Under the pieces are notes generated by a model. The model saw only the letters and a program-made list of their open reading frames with translations, was not told where the DNA came from and ran no database searches. Below, piece by piece: positions 1 through 12,390 of a stretch of 64,000 nucleotides of DNA. The DNA lies in assembly GCF_041765605.1 (NCBI RefSeq), contig NZ_CP168900.1, positions 124,001-188,000 on the forward strand. The letters are read 5' to 3'. Numbering within the stretch: position 1 is the stretch's first letter; the number at the start of each line of letters is the position of its first letter. This stretch comes from Listeria monocytogenes (GTDB lineage: Bacteria; Bacillota; Bacilli; Lactobacillales; Listeriaceae). Position numbers and translations under genes: made by a program.

Positions 1-1
1 A

Positions 2-3383
<3,382 letters not shown>

Positions 3384-3392
3384 AATCCTTAA

Positions 3393-3440
3393 AAAACCTG
3401 TTTACAGACCGTTATTAACTCACAAGAATAAACAGGTTTT
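3393..3440 (+). terminator. Hairpin between the F1 operon and the LPXTG gene
   Basis: Perfect 12-bp inverted repeat AAAACCTGTTTA (3393-3404) and TAAACAGGTTTT (3429-3440), 24-nt loop, ending in four Ts. It follows the membrane-protein stop and lies in front of the LPXTG gene, so it may terminate the F1 operon or act as a leader structure. The loop contains a second pairing element, described under findings. Confidence 0.55.
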
Positions 3441-3505
3441 ATGAAAACTAAGGATATGTATCAACTTAATGAACGGTCTAAAAAAATCAAAGGAGATTAT
3501 TTTAT

Positions 3506-6500
3506 ATGATGAAAATAAAAAGCTTGAGGCGTTCCTTGTTATTAGTCATGGCAGCTTTACTAATACTCGGTCAATTGAATCTTTCATCTTTCCGAGTATC
3601 AGCGGAAGAAAAAGGAAATGAATCACTTTCCTACGAGGTTCAAAAAGAGCTTTCAAGCGACAGCAAGAAAGCCAACTTGACTATAAAAACGACTCCGAAA
3701 AGCACGGACGTTAAAATATTAACAATTGAAACACCTGATGGTAAAAAAGTCGATGGTCAAGAAGCAGCATATACTGCGACGAAAAATGGTTCAATTGATT
3801 TTGTCATTACCTATCAAGATAAAGATAAAACAGAAAAAACGTACAAAGCTTCTTATGAAGTAAGCGAAATTACTGAAGAAACAAAAGAAACAACTAATCA
3901 AACTGTAACTGAAACACCAACTAATAAAGGATTGCTTAAAGCAGGTGCTCCTTCAGTATCTCTAAACATTCCTGACTATAATAAAACATCTTGGGACAAC
4001 GGAGACATTAAAGATGTTTCTGTAACCGTGGAGTTTAATAATAATAATTCTTCTGGGAAAAAGATAAACTTCACTTTGCCAGATGGTATGCGTTTTGTAT
4101 CCCTTCCAGTTCCAAGTAATTTCCAAGCAACTGGTAATGTTGATAGTAATGTATTAAGTTATTTTGGCGCAGGTAACCCAGTTGGTGATTCCATTACATC
4201 TGTAACTGTACCAAATAAAGAAACAGGCTATAATAAAGCAACATTTGGAACTGTGAGCTATAATTTAGCCCCAGCAACAGAAAAATTAACATTGAACTTT
4301 TCTGTGCAAGTAGATGCTGCTAAATATTACGGTGGTACAGATTTAAAATCCCCAATTCAAGTAGATGCTTATATGGGTGATAGCGGAACTCCAGTTGCAT
4401 CTGCAGAACAAAAAGTTCGTGCTGACGGGAAAAATGTCGTCGGTTATGCAGCGCAAAAACATGTTCAAACTATGTTTAGAAACTGGTACACGTCTTCATT
4501 CCTGCCAGAAGTTATGCCAAGTACTGACACAGAAGAATCTTTTAACTATACGAAGCCATATTCAGTTGTAAATGGTATCAACGCAATGGATGCTCGTGGT
4601 TCGAAAATCTTTGTTCCGAAAAATGTTAAAACAACCCTTTACTATCCAGAAGGTATGGAATATGTAGGCGTTGTTAATGAAGGTAGAAGCCTGCTTACAA
4701 ATAATGCTAATAGAACAATCACACATTATCCAAGCGAAAATAAAGTAGTTATTGATTTCAATCAAGAAAGCTACTACGGAATCGTTGAAACAATTTTTGC
4801 CGTTAAATATAAGGTGCCAGAGGGAACTGATGAAGGGACTTATACAGCTCCTAAAGTGCCACATGCGGTCATTACAACGTATGACGACCAAGTCTTTGAA
4901 ACAGATGCATTAACAAATGATTCAAACGATACAACAACGCTAGCTGCAAAAGATATCTGTAAAGTAGTAGGTAGATCCACAAACAAAATGGTTATGTTAC
5001 CGAGAAACTACTATATAAATCCAGATAATGAAACTTGGGCAGGACTTGTTCAAATTAACAATAAGCAAACTGCCGGAGTAAAAACAAATCAAATTTATCA
5101 AATCAAATTTGATGATAACTGGGAAGCTTATACAGTAAATTTACCTTTTGATGGAACTTATCCAGGTAACAAAGTAAAAGATATCCAGTATAAAACGAAC
5201 TTAAACCCAGAATATCGAACTTATGATGGAACACCTCCGAAAACGAACGGAAATAAAATGCTCACACTAGAAGCGACCACAGTAGGACTTCAAGAAGGCG
5301 AGTACTTTACAGAAGTAAAAGCTAATGTTGGGGATTTCAGTGTTGGTTTTACAAATATTGATACTTCTGCTCCGTTTAAAGCGGCTAATAGTGCGTCTTA
5401 CGGTATTGTTAAACCAGGTATTACCTCTGTTCAATTTGAGGCAAATATTTGGGATGCGGATAATGAAGCTAGCACGAAAGTTTCTGGCTCATCCACTTAC
5501 ACAGTAAGCAATAGCGTAACGACAGCAGCCAATGGTACAGCTTCATTCTATAACAGTGAAGGTACACAAGTTAAAACTGCTCGTGCAGGAGAAACAGTAA
5601 CAACGAAAGCTGCACTTATTATGCATGAGTATCCATATGGAACAAGATCTGTGCTTAATAACCCAGAGATTTATTTACGTCAGTTAGAAGGAACTACTGT
5701 TAAACCTGGTTCTATTAAACTAACAGACCAAGATGGAAAAGAAGTTGATTTTACTGTTGAAACAAAAAATGCTAAAAATGGCGAGAAAGTGTATGTAATT
5801 AAAACGACAGATGTGACAGTAGGCGAGTTTGTTGGGTATCCAGCGAAAAAACGCTACTTAAATATCAGTTATAATACAACATTTGATATGACATTAAGCA
5901 AGAGTATTCACACGGATATCCAAGAGTTATTAGCTTGGGGAGGTAGTAACGTTACCTCAGCATTAGGAGCAAACGTATTCTTAGATAACGGCTTAGACGT
6001 CAACCAAAATGGTAGAGATGCAGAACGTTTACTTTCTACCAACACAAGTACGCTAAGTGTTCCAAAACAAGATACAGTTACTGTAGAAACATTCTTAAAT
6101 GTGGCTGGAGAAGGAATCAAAGCTGCATATGTAGAAGATGATGATAGCACGGTTTCGTATTTCACACCTGGAACTGACGCTGATTACATGGTTAAAATTA
6201 CGAATACATCTAGTGGTAGTGCTAAGAGCCTAGACATTTATATTCCGATTCCGAAAACTGGTCAAGACTTTGGCTCGAAATTCCAAAGTGAACCTTTCAA
6301 ATGGGATATGAAACTAAGCGATGCACTAGCGATGACAGCTGAACAAAAAGCACAGTTTGACATCAGTTATACAACGGAAGCGACTTCAAACAACTATACA
6401 GCAGATAGTATTTACAGTAATTCACTTACAGATTACGGAAAAGCAAACATGGTTCGTATCAAAGTGAAGACGGAGATTGCTTCTGGAGAAAGCCAAACAA

Positions 6501-9481
6501 TTAAAGTTCCACTAAAAGTAGATGAAACATTTGATTCTGCTGCAGCTGGAAATAAAATTGGTGAACGAGATGTATACAACCCTTATTACGCTGTTACAAC
6601 TAACACGTATTCCGGGTCAATTGCAGGAACTCGAGTAGGGGCAGAATTAGTAATTGTTGAAGTAGCAGGTAAGCTATTTAAAGATAAAAATGCCAATGGT
6701 TTATATGAATCAACGCAAAATGATACCGCACTTGCGAATGAAGTAGTTGAATTATATAAATGGAATGAAACAAATTCAGCGTACGAACCGTTTACTAAAG
6801 ATGGCCAAAATGTCACTACGACAACAGATGCTAACGGGGACTACAAATTTGACTATAATTTAGGAATTGGTTACGGCAAATATGCAGTTAAGTTTCCTGA
6901 AAAAGAAGGTCACAAACTTACTTTACAAAATGTAGGTAAAGATAAGGCAATAAACAGTGCAGCGCCGAATTTAGGCACTGATACTGGTTGGGTAAAAGAA
7001 ATTGACCCAGCACAGCCAGATGCACAACACATCAATGCGGGTTACATTTCTTACGTACCTGAATCAGATTTAAAAGTAAACTTGAATGAGAAATTAGTTC
7101 AAGAGGGCAAGAGTTTGAAAATCACTTTACCAAAAGTAGCTCTTACAAATGGTGAAGCGGCAGAAGATACGATTGAACCAGATATTTTCCAAAAAATTCT
7201 AGCTACTACAGATGGATACAAATGGACGACAGCAGATCCTACCATCGCAACAGCGAAAACGTTAACGGATGGTTCTGGAGCAATTGTAGGTGTTTCCACT
7301 AAAGGAAAAACCATTGCTGCTACAGATTTAACAATCACAATCAAAGATATCTTTGGAACAGAGAAAAAATCTACCGCTCCTGTTTATGTAACAACAGCGA
7401 ATGGTGAGTTTGCTCAGAAAGATCAACTTAGAATTGGAGCAACGGATTTCACTTTAGAATACAAAGATGCAATAGCTCTTACCGAAGCTCAAGCTGTAAG
7501 TAAAGCTAAAACAGCAGCATTTGAAGAAGTGAAAAATGGTGTAAATTCAAACGCTGAAGATCGCACGAATGTGGTTAAAGTAGACGAAACGCAGTTAAAT
7601 GCACTTAAAAATGGTTCTAACCGTGGTGGCACGTATCCATTAACTTTTACACTTGAAAAAGATGGCAAAGAAGTAGAAGTAGTTGTTGAAGTGAAAGTGG
7701 AGAAAGATTTAACAGAAGTGAACGCGCATGACTCTACAATTTATGTTGGTGACAACTGGAGAGCGGCAGACAACTTTGATAGTGCATTAAACAAAGAAGG
7801 CGAAACGCTTACTTTTGCAGATATCGAAGTTACTGGAAGCGTTGATACAACAACAGCTGGCACGTACCCGGTCACTTATAAATACAATGATACAACTAAA
7901 ACGGTAAATATCTTGGTTAAAGAAGATGCAACGGAAGTGAACGCGCATGACTCCACCATCTATACCAATGATACATGGACTGCAAAAGACAATTTTGATA
8001 GTGCTGCAGATAAGGATGGAAATGTAGTTGATTTTGCGAAAGTATCTGTTACTAACACAGTTAATACAGCGCAAGCAGGCACATACCCAATCACTTATAC
8101 GTATGGTGGCGTAGAGAAAACAATCACAGTCACAGTTAAAGAAAATAAAAAAGGGATTAATGCCCACAATGCTACTATTTATGTAGGAGATAGCTGGACG
8201 GCGGAAGATAATTTTGATAACGCCGTAGATAAAGACGGAGATCCAGTAGCCTTTTCAGATGTAACGGTAAAAGAAACACCTACTGTTAATACAAATAAGG
8301 CAGGCACGTACCAACTGAAATATAGCTATGATGGAGCTTCGAAAACAGTTACGCTTACAGTGAAAAATATTTTAACAGCTGTAAATGCTCACGACTCCAC
8401 GGTATATGTAGACGAGAGCTGGGAAGCAAAAGATAATTTTGATAGTGCAAAAAATAAAGACGGAGAAACAGTCGCATTTTCAGATGTAGAAGTAGAAGGA
8501 AATGTGGATATGACTCAAGCAGGAACCTATTCGATTACGTATAAATATGACGGTTTTTCTAAGACTATCAAGGTAACTGTGAAAAATCCGCAAACAGCAA
8601 TAAATGCGCATGATTCTGTAGTTTATACAGGAGATAGCTGGAGCGCTAAAGATAACTTTGACAATGCTATTGATAAAGCTGGAAAATCAGTTGCTTATAA
8701 AGATATAACGGTTGAAGAAGATCCGAAAGTGGACTTAACAACACCGGGCACCTATTCAGTAAAATATAGCTATGAAAAGGTATCAAAAGTAGTACAAATC
8801 ACGGTGAAACCAAGACAAACAAAAGTAGAATCCCATGACAGCACCATTTATGCTGGTAAAACGTGGAATGCTAAAGATAATTTTGACTTGGCGGTAGATA
8901 AAAAAGGTGATGATGTTAAATTATCTGATGTAACGGTTGTTGGGCTTGTAGATACTAAAACACCTGGAACATATGAAATCACTTATCGTTACGATGGAGT
9001 GACAAGTGTGTCTCATGTAACAGTCCTACAAAACCAAGCAAAAATTATCGTTGCGGATAGTAAACTAAAAGCAAATGCGAAGTGGGATCCAAAAGATAAT
9101 TTCGTACGTGCAATGTCCAGAGATGGTAGTGATATCCCGCTTTCTAACGTGAAAGTGGAAGGTAAAGTCAATACGAAAAAACCTGGCACATACAAAATCA
9201 CTTATACAATTGATCCAAACGAAGGAACCGCCGATGCTGGTAAAGAAGAGCTTTCTGTCGTAGCTATGATTCAAGTAGAAGGAGAAAAAGTAACAGTAAA
9301 ACCTTCTGATGATGACAGCAAGATAGACGTGAAAGCTGGTCAGCAACGAACTGCAACATACAAACAAGCAATACCAAAAACAGGAGACCAAATGAACTTA
9401 TGGGTTATCCTAGCGGGTGCTTGTCTAGTAGGATTTGCATTATTCTTATGGCTATTTAGACTAAGAAGACGCCACGGATAA
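3506..9481 (+). CDS. Very large LPXTG cell-wall protein with Ig-like (Big_3-type) repeats
   Basis: 1991 residues. Signal peptide: basic MMKIKSLRR, then a hydrophobic core, cleavage probably after FRVSA. Residues about 150-1050 form beta-rich adhesin-like regions that I cannot name. Residues about 1053-1180 resemble an SdrD B-like domain (AGKLFKDKNANGLYE, with D/N residues suited to calcium). Residues 1401 to about 1928 hold seven related modules of about 72-85 residues, each with [NS]AHDS.[IV]Y, W.AKDNFD and PGTY.[IVL].Y, typical of bacterial Ig-like Big_3 repeats. The sortase signal is IPKTG (1956-1960), an I for the usual L, then a membrane helix and RLRRRHG. Sortase A should attach it to peptidoglycan. 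AGGAG precedes the ATG. Probable adhesin; ligand unknown. Such giant LPXTG proteins vary between Listeria strains. Confidence 0.93.
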   Translation: MMKIKSLRRSLLLVMAALLILGQLNLSSFRVSAEEKGNESLSYEVQKELSSDSKKANLTIKTTPKSTDVKILTIETPDGKKVDGQEAAYTATKNGSIDFVITYQDKDKTEKTYKASYEVSEITEETKETTNQTVTETPTNKGLLKAGAPSVSLNIPDYNKTSWDNGDIKDVSVTVEFNNNNSSGKKINFTLPDGMRFVSLPVPSNFQATGNVDSNVLSYFGAGNPVGDSITSVTVPNKETGYNKATFGTVSYNLAPATEKLTLNFSVQVDAAKYYGGTDLKSPIQVDAYMGDSGTPVASAEQKVRADGKNVVGYAAQKHVQTMFRNWYTSSFLPEVMPSTDTEESFNYTKPYSVVNGINAMDARGSKIFVPKNVKTTLYYPEGMEYVGVVNEGRSLLTNNANRTITHYPSENKVVIDFNQESYYGIVETIFAVKYKVPEGTDEGTYTAPKVPHAVITTYDDQVFETDALTNDSNDTTTLAAKDICKVVGRSTNKMVMLPRNYYINPDNETWAGLVQINNKQTAGVKTNQIYQIKFDDNWEAYTVNLPFDGTYPGNKVKDIQYKTNLNPEYRTYDGTPPKTNGNKMLTLEATTVGLQEGEYFTEVKANVGDFSVGFTNIDTSAPFKAANSASYGIVKPGITSVQFEANIWDADNEASTKVSGSSTYTVSNSVTTAANGTASFYNSEGTQVKTARAGETVTTKAALIMHEYPYGTRSVLNNPEIYLRQLEGTTVKPGSIKLTDQDGKEVDFTVETKNAKNGEKVYVIKTTDVTVGEFVGYPAKKRYLNISYNTTFDMTLSKSIHTDIQELLAWGGSNVTSALGANVFLDNGLDVNQNGRDAERLLSTNTSTLSVPKQDTVTVETFLNVAGEGIKAAYVEDDDSTVSYFTPGTDADYMVKITNTSSGSAKSLDIYIPIPKTGQDFGSKFQSEPFKWDMKLSDALAMTAEQKAQFDISYTTEATSNNYTADSIYSNSLTDYGKANMVRIKVKTEIASGESQTIKVPLKVDETFDSAAAGNKIGERDVYNPYYAVTTNTYSGSIAGTRVGAELVIVEVAGKLFKDKNANGLYESTQNDTALANEVVELYKWNETNSAYEPFTKDGQNVTTTTDANGDYKFDYNLGIGYGKYAVKFPEKEGHKLTLQNVGKDKAINSAAPNLGTDTGWVKEIDPAQPDAQHINAGYISYVPESDLKVNLNEKLVQEGKSLKITLPKVALTNGEAAEDTIEPDIFQKILATTDGYKWTTADPTIATAKTLTDGSGAIVGVSTKGKTIAATDLTITIKDIFGTEKKSTAPVYVTTANGEFAQKDQLRIGATDFTLEYKDAIALTEAQAVSKAKTAAFEEVKNGVNSNAEDRTNVVKVDETQLNALKNGSNRGGTYPLTFTLEKDGKEVEVVVEVKVEKDLTEVNAHDSTIYVGDNWRAADNFDSALNKEGETLTFADIEVTGSVDTTTAGTYPVTYKYNDTTKTVNILVKEDATEVNAHDSTIYTNDTWTAKDNFDSAADKDGNVVDFAKVSVTNTVNTAQAGTYPITYTYGGVEKTITVTVKENKKGINAHNATIYVGDSWTAEDNFDNAVDKDGDPVAFSDVTVKETPTVNTNKAGTYQLKYSYDGASKTVTLTVKNILTAVNAHDSTVYVDESWEAKDNFDSAKNKDGETVAFSDVEVEGNVDMTQAGTYSITYKYDGFSKTIKVTVKNPQTAINAHDSVVYTGDSWSAKDNFDNAIDKAGKSVAYKDITVEEDPKVDLTTPGTYSVKYSYEKVSKVVQITVKPRQTKVESHDSTIYAGKTWNAKDNFDLAVDKKGDDVKLSDVTVVGLVDTKTPGTYEITYRYDGVTSVSHVTVLQNQAKIIVADSKLKANAKWDPKDNFVRAMSRDGSDIPLSNVKVEGKVNTKKPGTYKITYTIDPNEGTADAGKEELSVVAMIQVEGEKVTVKPSDDDSKIDVKAGQQRTATYKQAIPKTGDQMNLWVILAGACLVGFALFLWLFRLRRRHG
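7706..9287 (+). repeat. Seven tandem Ig-like modules inside the LPXTG protein
   Basis: Protein-level tandem repeats. Modules begin near EVNAHDSTIY (twice), GINAHNATIY, AVNAHDSTVY, AINAHDSVVY, KVESHDSTIY and the degenerate KIIVADSKLK. Each continues with W.AKDNFD and closes with GTY.[IVL].Y. The two outer C-terminal modules are the most diverged. DNA identity between modules is moderate, so this is an old array. Confidence 0.85.
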
Positions 9482-9497
9482 TTAATAGAAATAATAG

Positions 9498-9533
9498 GGG
9501 AAGGTAGGGTAGCAAGACTAGCCTACCTTTTCC
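9498..9533 (+). terminator. Terminator after the LPXTG gene
   Basis: GGGAAGGTAGG pairs with CCTACCTTTTCCC (two-base bulge), loop about 13 nt, starting 17 bp after the stop codon. Confidence 0.6.
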
Positions 9534-9578
9534 CGACATTTCAAACACACTTTTTCTGAGTAAAGTTAGTTAAACAGA

Positions 9579-9584
9579 TATAAT
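9579..9584 (+). promoter_or_regulatory. Possible -10 box for the Crp-like regulator
   Basis: TATAAT, 54 bp upstream of the ATG at 9638. No convincing -35 is seen at 17 bp, so this is tentative. Confidence 0.35.
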
Positions 9585-9637
9585 GGTTCAACCGAAAACC
9601 AAGGTTTCACATACCTGGGAGGAAAGGAAGTAGAAAA

Positions 9638-10273
9638 ATGACTTTTTTAGAATTTCATCAACTAGTCAGCCAAGATTCACTGATTTATTCATGGATTAGA
9701 ACGAATTTTTCTCTTACTCACCAAGAATTGGAGGTAGGTAAGGAACTAAAATTGCAACATGGACAGCTAATTGTTATGGAAAAAGGACTAATGGTACAAG
9801 AAAGCTTCGAAAAAAAGCCAACAATTCAACGCGTTTTTGCAGATCAACGGATTATTTTTACAACAGACGGAGGTCTTTCGCTAGCTGCTCTTGAACATAC
9901 CACGTATATCGTTATTTCTACAGACGAGATACTTGAAAGGCTAGACGAAGATAAGTTGTTGCCAAATTTCTTTCTGCAAATAGCGGAAGATTTTGAGCGG
10001 AGCATAGAATGGCAAAGACAACTAATGTCAGCTTATCCGGAAGAACGTGTTGAAATGGTTTTACAGAAAGTAATTGAAAGGTATAAGCTAGACCCTGAAC
10101 AAAATCCTGTATTTCCAAGGTGGCTTAAAATCTATGTGCTGGCTAAATTAGCAAAGTGCTCTGTATCAACAACTTCTGTGATAATAAATAATTTAGCAGA
10201 ACAGGGTAAAATTAATGTTAAAATGACCCCATGGGAACTGGCACAGCCATCAAAAGCATCATGCGCCTCATAA
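9638..10273 (+). CDS. Crp/Fnr (PrfA-like) family regulator
   Basis: 211 residues. The first 110 residues form a beta-rich sensor-like part without the cAMP phosphate-binding RxA motif. A long dimer helix follows (about 110-140), then a winged-helix end with LAKLAKCSVSTTSVIINNLAEQGKI (about 167-191), which fits the HTH_Crp recognition unit. GGAGGAAAGGAAG precedes the ATG. It stands alone between terminators, just upstream of the sigma-54 mannose PTS operon, which invites the guess that it modulates mpt or the upstream surface protein; that is unproven. Listeria genomes carry many such PrfA-like proteins, and this window has three. Confidence 0.72.
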   Translation: MTFLEFHQLVSQDSLIYSWIRTNFSLTHQELEVGKELKLQHGQLIVMEKGLMVQESFEKKPTIQRVFADQRIIFTTDGGLSLAALEHTTYIVISTDEILERLDEDKLLPNFFLQIAEDFERSIEWQRQLMSAYPEERVEMVLQKVIERYKLDPEQNPVFPRWLKIYVLAKLAKCSVSTTSVIINNLAEQGKINVKMTPWELAQPSKASCAS

Positions 10274-10285
10274 AAAAATACTATG

Positions 10286-10325
10286 AAAAAAACTACTCAA
10301 AATTTATTTTTGAGTAGTTTTTTTG
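10286..10325 (+). terminator. Terminator after the Crp-like regulator
   Basis: AAAAACTACTCAAAA and TTTTGAGTAGTTTTT form a long AT-rich stem with a T-run. Strong rho-independent type. Confidence 0.85.
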
Positions 10326-10386
10326 CTTTTTCTGCAGATTAGTATAACTTTATTATGTTTTTTTAATATACAATGTGTGTTTCTTG

Positions 10387-10441
10387 GATACACTAAATTA
10401 TTAAGCTGCATTTTCTGTATTGGCTAACGATACACTAATTA
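10387..10441 (+). promoter_or_regulatory. Direct repeats upstream of the sigma-54 promoter (possible activator sites)
   Basis: GATACACTAAATTA (10387-10400) and GATACACTAATTA (10429-10441) are near-identical and lie 42 bp apart, 67-121 bp upstream of the -24 box. That is the right zone for upstream activating sequences of a ManR/LevR-type enhancer-binding protein, which is known to drive mpt in Listeria. Assignment to ManR is inference. Confidence 0.45.
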
Positions 10442-10507
10442 ATACCATAATAATATAGATTGATAAAACATTGATACGTCAGTGTTTCGAGAGTGATACT
10501 GAAAAGT

Positions 10508-10523
10508 TGGCACAGAACTTGCA
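10508..10523 (+). promoter_or_regulatory. Sigma-54 (RpoN) promoter of the mpt operon
   Basis: TGGCACAGAACTTGCA matches the -24/-12 consensus TGGCAC-N5-TTGC exactly, with GG and GC ten bases apart. It lies 51 bp upstream of the mptA start. The mptACD operon is known to be RpoN- and ManR-dependent. Confidence 0.95.
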
Positions 10524-10573
10524 ATTAATAGAGCGGGTAGCAAAATAAATGAATTATATTAGGAGGGAAAAAG

Positions 10574-11539
10574 ATGGTAGGAATTATCCTCGCAACTCAC
10601 GGTGAATTTGCTGAAGGTATTTTGCAGTCCGGAACAATGATTTTCGGCGAGCAAGAAAACGTTAAAGCAATCACTTTGATGCCAAGCGAAGGTCCAGAAG
10701 ACATCAAAGCTAAAATGGAAGCTGCAATTGCATCCTTTGATAGCCAAGATGAAGTTTTATTCTTAGTGGATCTTTGGGGAGGCACACCATTCAATCAAGC
10801 AAACGGTCTTTATGAACTACATAAAGATAAGTGGGCAATCGTAGCAGGACTTAATTTGCCAATGCTGATTGAAGCTTTCTCATCACGTTTTACAATGGAA
10901 AGCGCACACGAAATCGCAGCAAATATCCTTGCGCCAGCTCAAGAAGGTATCCGTGTGAAACCAGAAGAACTTCAGCCGCAAGTAACAGCTACTGAACAGC
11001 CACAAGCAGAAATCGCTGCAGTTGGTGATGGCAAAATCGAATTCGTTTTAACTCGTGTTGATTCACGTCTATTACATGGTCAAGTAGCCACTGCATGGAC
11101 AAAAGCAACACACCCAACAAGAATTATCGTCGTTTCAGATGCAGTTGCAAAAGACGATCTTCGTAAAAAATTAATCGAACAAGCAGCACCACCAGGAGTA
11201 AAAGCTAACGTTATCCCAGTCCAAAAAATGATTGAGATTTCAAAAGATCCACGTTTCGGCAATACAAAAGCACTTTTATTATTCGAAAATCCTCAAGATG
11301 TTTTACGCGCAATTGAAGGTGGCGTAGAAATCGAACAAGTAAACGTTGGTTCCATGGCTCACTCTGTAGGTAAAGTTGTTGTTAGCAAAGTACTTTCCAT
11401 GGGGAAAGATGATGTTGCCACTTTTGAGAAATTAAAAGAAAAAGGCGTTAAATTCGATGTGCGTAAAGTCCCTAATGACTCAAGCGCAAACATGGATGAA
11501 ATCATCAAAAAAGCAAAAAATGAATTAAAGACACAATAA
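10574..11539 (+). CDS. mptA: Mannose-family PTS EIIAB component
   Basis: 321 residues with two domains. EIIA-Man (1-130) has the phosphorylated His9 in ILATHGEFAEG and the LWGGTPFN loop. A Gln/Glu-rich linker (about 138-155) follows. EIIB-Man (about 158-321) has VDSRLLHGQV with phospho-His168. It relays phosphate from HPr to incoming sugar, chiefly mannose and glucose, and the membrane part is encoded by the next two genes. AGGAGG lies 8 bp upstream. The operon is transcribed from a sigma-54 promoter. In Listeria this PTS is the main glucose/mannose transporter, its membrane part is the receptor for class IIa bacteriocins, and it influences PrfA activity. Confidence 0.97.
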   Translation: MVGIILATHGEFAEGILQSGTMIFGEQENVKAITLMPSEGPEDIKAKMEAAIASFDSQDEVLFLVDLWGGTPFNQANGLYELHKDKWAIVAGLNLPMLIEAFSSRFTMESAHEIAANILAPAQEGIRVKPEELQPQVTATEQPQAEIAAVGDGKIEFVLTRVDSRLLHGQVATAWTKATHPTRIIVVSDAVAKDDLRKKLIEQAAPPGVKANVIPVQKMIEISKDPRFGNTKALLLFENPQDVLRAIEGGVEIEQVNVGSMAHSVGKVVVSKVLSMGKDDVATFEKLKEKGVKFDVRKVPNDSSANMDEIIKKAKNELKTQ

Positions 11540-11562
11540 AAAATTAAAATAGGAGGTTTATT

Positions 11563-12369
11563 ATGTCTGTCATATCAATAATTTTAGTAGTACTTATTGC
11601 ATTTTTAGCAGGTATTGAAGGAATTCTAGATGAATTTCAGTTCCATCAGCCATTAATCGCATGTACATTAATTGGTCTCGTAACAGGTAACTTAACAGCA
11701 TGTATCATCCTTGGCGGAACTCTACAAATGATCGCACTTGGATGGGCAAACATCGGAGCAGCCGTAGCACCAGATGCCGCGCTTGCCTCAGTAGCTTCAG
11801 CAATTATATTAGTATTAGGTGGACAAGGAGTAGCAGGTATTCCGTCCGCAATCGCAATTGCAATTCCACTTGCAGTAGCAGGTCTTTTCTTAACAATGAT
11901 CGTTCGTACATTGGCAGTTCCAATTGTTCACTTGATGGACAGAGCCGCTGAAAAAGGGAATATACGCAGCGTAGAGTGGTTACATATTTCAGCAATTTGT
12001 ATGCAAGGTATTCGTATCGCGATTCCTGCAGCAGCACTTTTATTCATTCCAGCAGACAGCGTTCAATCTTTCTTAGAAGCAATGCCAGCTTGGTTAACAG
12101 ATGGTATGGCTATCGGTGGAGGAATGGTAGTTGCCGTTGGTTATGCACTAGTTATCAACATGATGGCTACTAAAGAAGTATGGCCGTTCTTCGTAATCGG
12201 TTTCGTAGTAGCTGCAATTTCTCAACTTACACTTATCGCAATTGGTGCTCTAGGTGTTGCACTTGCTCTTATTTACCTTAACCTATCTAAAATGGGTGGC
12301 GGTAACTCAAACGGCGGTGGAGGCGGAAACTCTCGCGATCCACTGGGCGATATATTAAACGACTATTAA
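11563..12369 (+). CDS. mptC: Mannose-family PTS EIIC permease
   Basis: 268 residues, many hydrophobic helices. Typical EIIC-Man start with GIEGILDEFQFHQPLIACTLIGL. AGGAGG precedes the ATG, 23 bp after mptA. The C-terminus is an unusual soluble Gly/Asn-rich tail (GGGNSNGGGGGNSRDPLGD) before the stop, a feature I associate with lactic-type and listerial EIIC-Man. With EIID it forms the translocation channel. Extracellular loops of this subunit are the docking site for class IIa bacteriocins and some phages. Confidence 0.96.
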   Translation: MSVISIILVVLIAFLAGIEGILDEFQFHQPLIACTLIGLVTGNLTACIILGGTLQMIALGWANIGAAVAPDAALASVASAIILVLGGQGVAGIPSAIAIAIPLAVAGLFLTMIVRTLAVPIVHLMDRAAEKGNIRSVEWLHISAICMQGIRIAIPAAALLFIPADSVQSFLEAMPAWLTDGMAIGGGMVVAVGYALVINMMATKEVWPFFVIGFVVAAISQLTLIAIGALGVALALIYLNLSKMGGGNSNGGGGGNSRDPLGDILNDY

Positions 12370-12390
12370 TAAAAAAAGGAGGAGAATAGA

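Noticed and set aside
7706-9287. Regular repeats that might look like a CRISPR array or satellite DNA
   Set aside because: They are protein-coding Ig-like modules in one open frame, about 216-250 bp each and diverged at DNA level.
12296-12360. Gly/Asn-rich end of mptC as a frameshift or repeat expansion
   Set aside because: The frame stays open to a normal stop with a good ribosome site for mptD behind it; a natural tail.
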